Source: Sipunculus nudus
Taxonomy: Eukaryota > Annelida > Sipuncula > Golfingiida > Sipunculidae
Direction: 5' to 3'
DNA length: 64,000 bases
Assembly: GCA_026874595.1 (NCBI GenBank)
Contig: CM049308.1
Coordinates: 73,380,624 to 73,444,623, forward strand
Below the pieces are notes generated by a model that saw only the letters and a list, made by a program, of their open reading frames with translations, ran no database searches and was not told where the DNA came from. The stretch's first letter is position 1. Each line of letters begins with the position of its first letter. The translations under genes and the position numbers were made by a program. This document shows positions 63,117 through 64,000 of the stretch, piece after piece.

Positions 63117-64000
63117 CTACAGAGAACAAACATTCCAACATAACATAAATAACCCTATGAACCGGAGATTGTTTCATTCATATATTTAAACTTTTTTTAA
63201 ATACGAGAGTTGTTATAATATTTAGCAGGTTACAGTAATTGAAGGATATATCAAGTTTTTATTATATTTTAGTCTCTGTTAGTCCATGTGAAGCTCAGTG
63301 TTAAGTATTTCTATACCAAAAGAAGTTTGAGTTCTGATGTATATTTTTAGCAAAGTCAGTTCACCTACTTCTATACGGCAGTTACCACAGATGAAATTAA
63401 AGCTCTTAGGAAAAACAAAAAGACATTGATACAATTAAAGAATATATGATCCACATTGCCTTGTTTGAAATGAAATCTGATGCAGGTTCATGGTTAAGCA
63501 AATATTTTAAATCAATCAATCAATATGGCAAACATTTCTGATTAAAATTAAAAAGCATGAATCATAAATAACTATATTTTTAATTTACTTCATTTAGCAA
63601 GCATAGCTGCTACTTAGACTTTATAATTACAGGTGCAGTCCTTACTTAGCAGCAAAAGCAGCCAGCCAGACAGCTTAAGCATACCTCATAAATATTAAAT
63701 TTAAAGACATGTTTATTTCCTGTTACACCATGGATGAACATGAAAATTGCATTTAATTTTTTCAAAGAGTTTTTCCCCCCCCCACATGTTTAGGTATTGA
63801 ACTGAATGAGAAAATGATATCTAGCCTGAATAGGGATGATATCTGATGAGCAATGTTGTGACATGAAACAAATTTGTAAATTCATCTCAACTGTCTTCTG
63901 GTAAGATGTTATGGTGTCCCAATGAGATAAAAACCTTTCCTTTCATAGTGATCTTTTAAATAATATAAATAATATTTTATATGTTCTGTCTTATTTTTGT
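63117..64000 (-). other. Intron (partial) upstream of first visible exon
   Basis: AT-rich, with a C9 tract at 63775-63783. No exon with the kinase DFG or APE-region motif could be found, so the preceding exon lies outside the window. Confidence 0.65.

Overview
The window is animal nuclear DNA. It is AT-rich and intron-rich, holds many tandem and dispersed repeats, and carries one large gene on the minus strand. The encoded protein is clearly an MRCK kinase (CDC42BPA/CDC42BPB in vertebrates, Genghis khan in flies). The repeats (short foldback elements with internal satellites, arrays rich in TGACCTTTGACCT) look like those of lophotrochozoans, probably a mollusc. That placement is inference; no species is claimed.

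Gene layout. Transcription runs from high to low coordinates. The promoter, start codon and kinase N-lobe lie beyond 64000. I can trace 36 coding exons, from 63116 (kinase C-lobe) to the stop at 13722. With GT..AG borders and matching phases at every junction they join into one 4,344-nt reading frame of 1,447 codons plus stop. Fragment residues in order: kinase C-lobe and AGC-type extension (1-165), long coiled coil (about 185-685), acidic Ser/Thr-Pro linker (706-780), C1 zinc finger (780-828), PH domain (857-977), CNH domain (about 995-1260), basic segment (1281-1325), CRIB Cdc42-binding motif (1328-1341), Ser/Pro-rich tail. This is the full MRCK domain order, so the protein should be a Cdc42-binding, membrane-recruited kinase acting on actomyosin.

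3' side. The stop codon sits inside the first unit of a degenerate tandem array (about 12700-13760). A long probable 3' UTR runs on to a good poly(A) signal candidate at 6948-6953. From 1 to 6900 I see no gene, only repeats: a composite repeat (1-1884) with a second copy at about 58300-59915, a microsatellite block, and a 280-bp dimeric satellite (2900-4680) that ends next to a hairpin.

Intron side. The 6.4-kb intron 49618-55978 is packed with three non-autonomous elements. They share one terminal architecture: a 6-3-6 hairpin plus arm on the left, and a foldback of the same arm on the right. Two of them abut head to tail. This Helentron/HINE-like cluster, and the tandem array built from the end of the coding sequence, are the most interesting structures here. 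Other introns hold minisatellites, a small MITE-like hairpin and two tRNA-derived (SINE-like) fragments.

I found no second protein-coding gene, rRNA, intact tRNA, CRISPR or viral gene.
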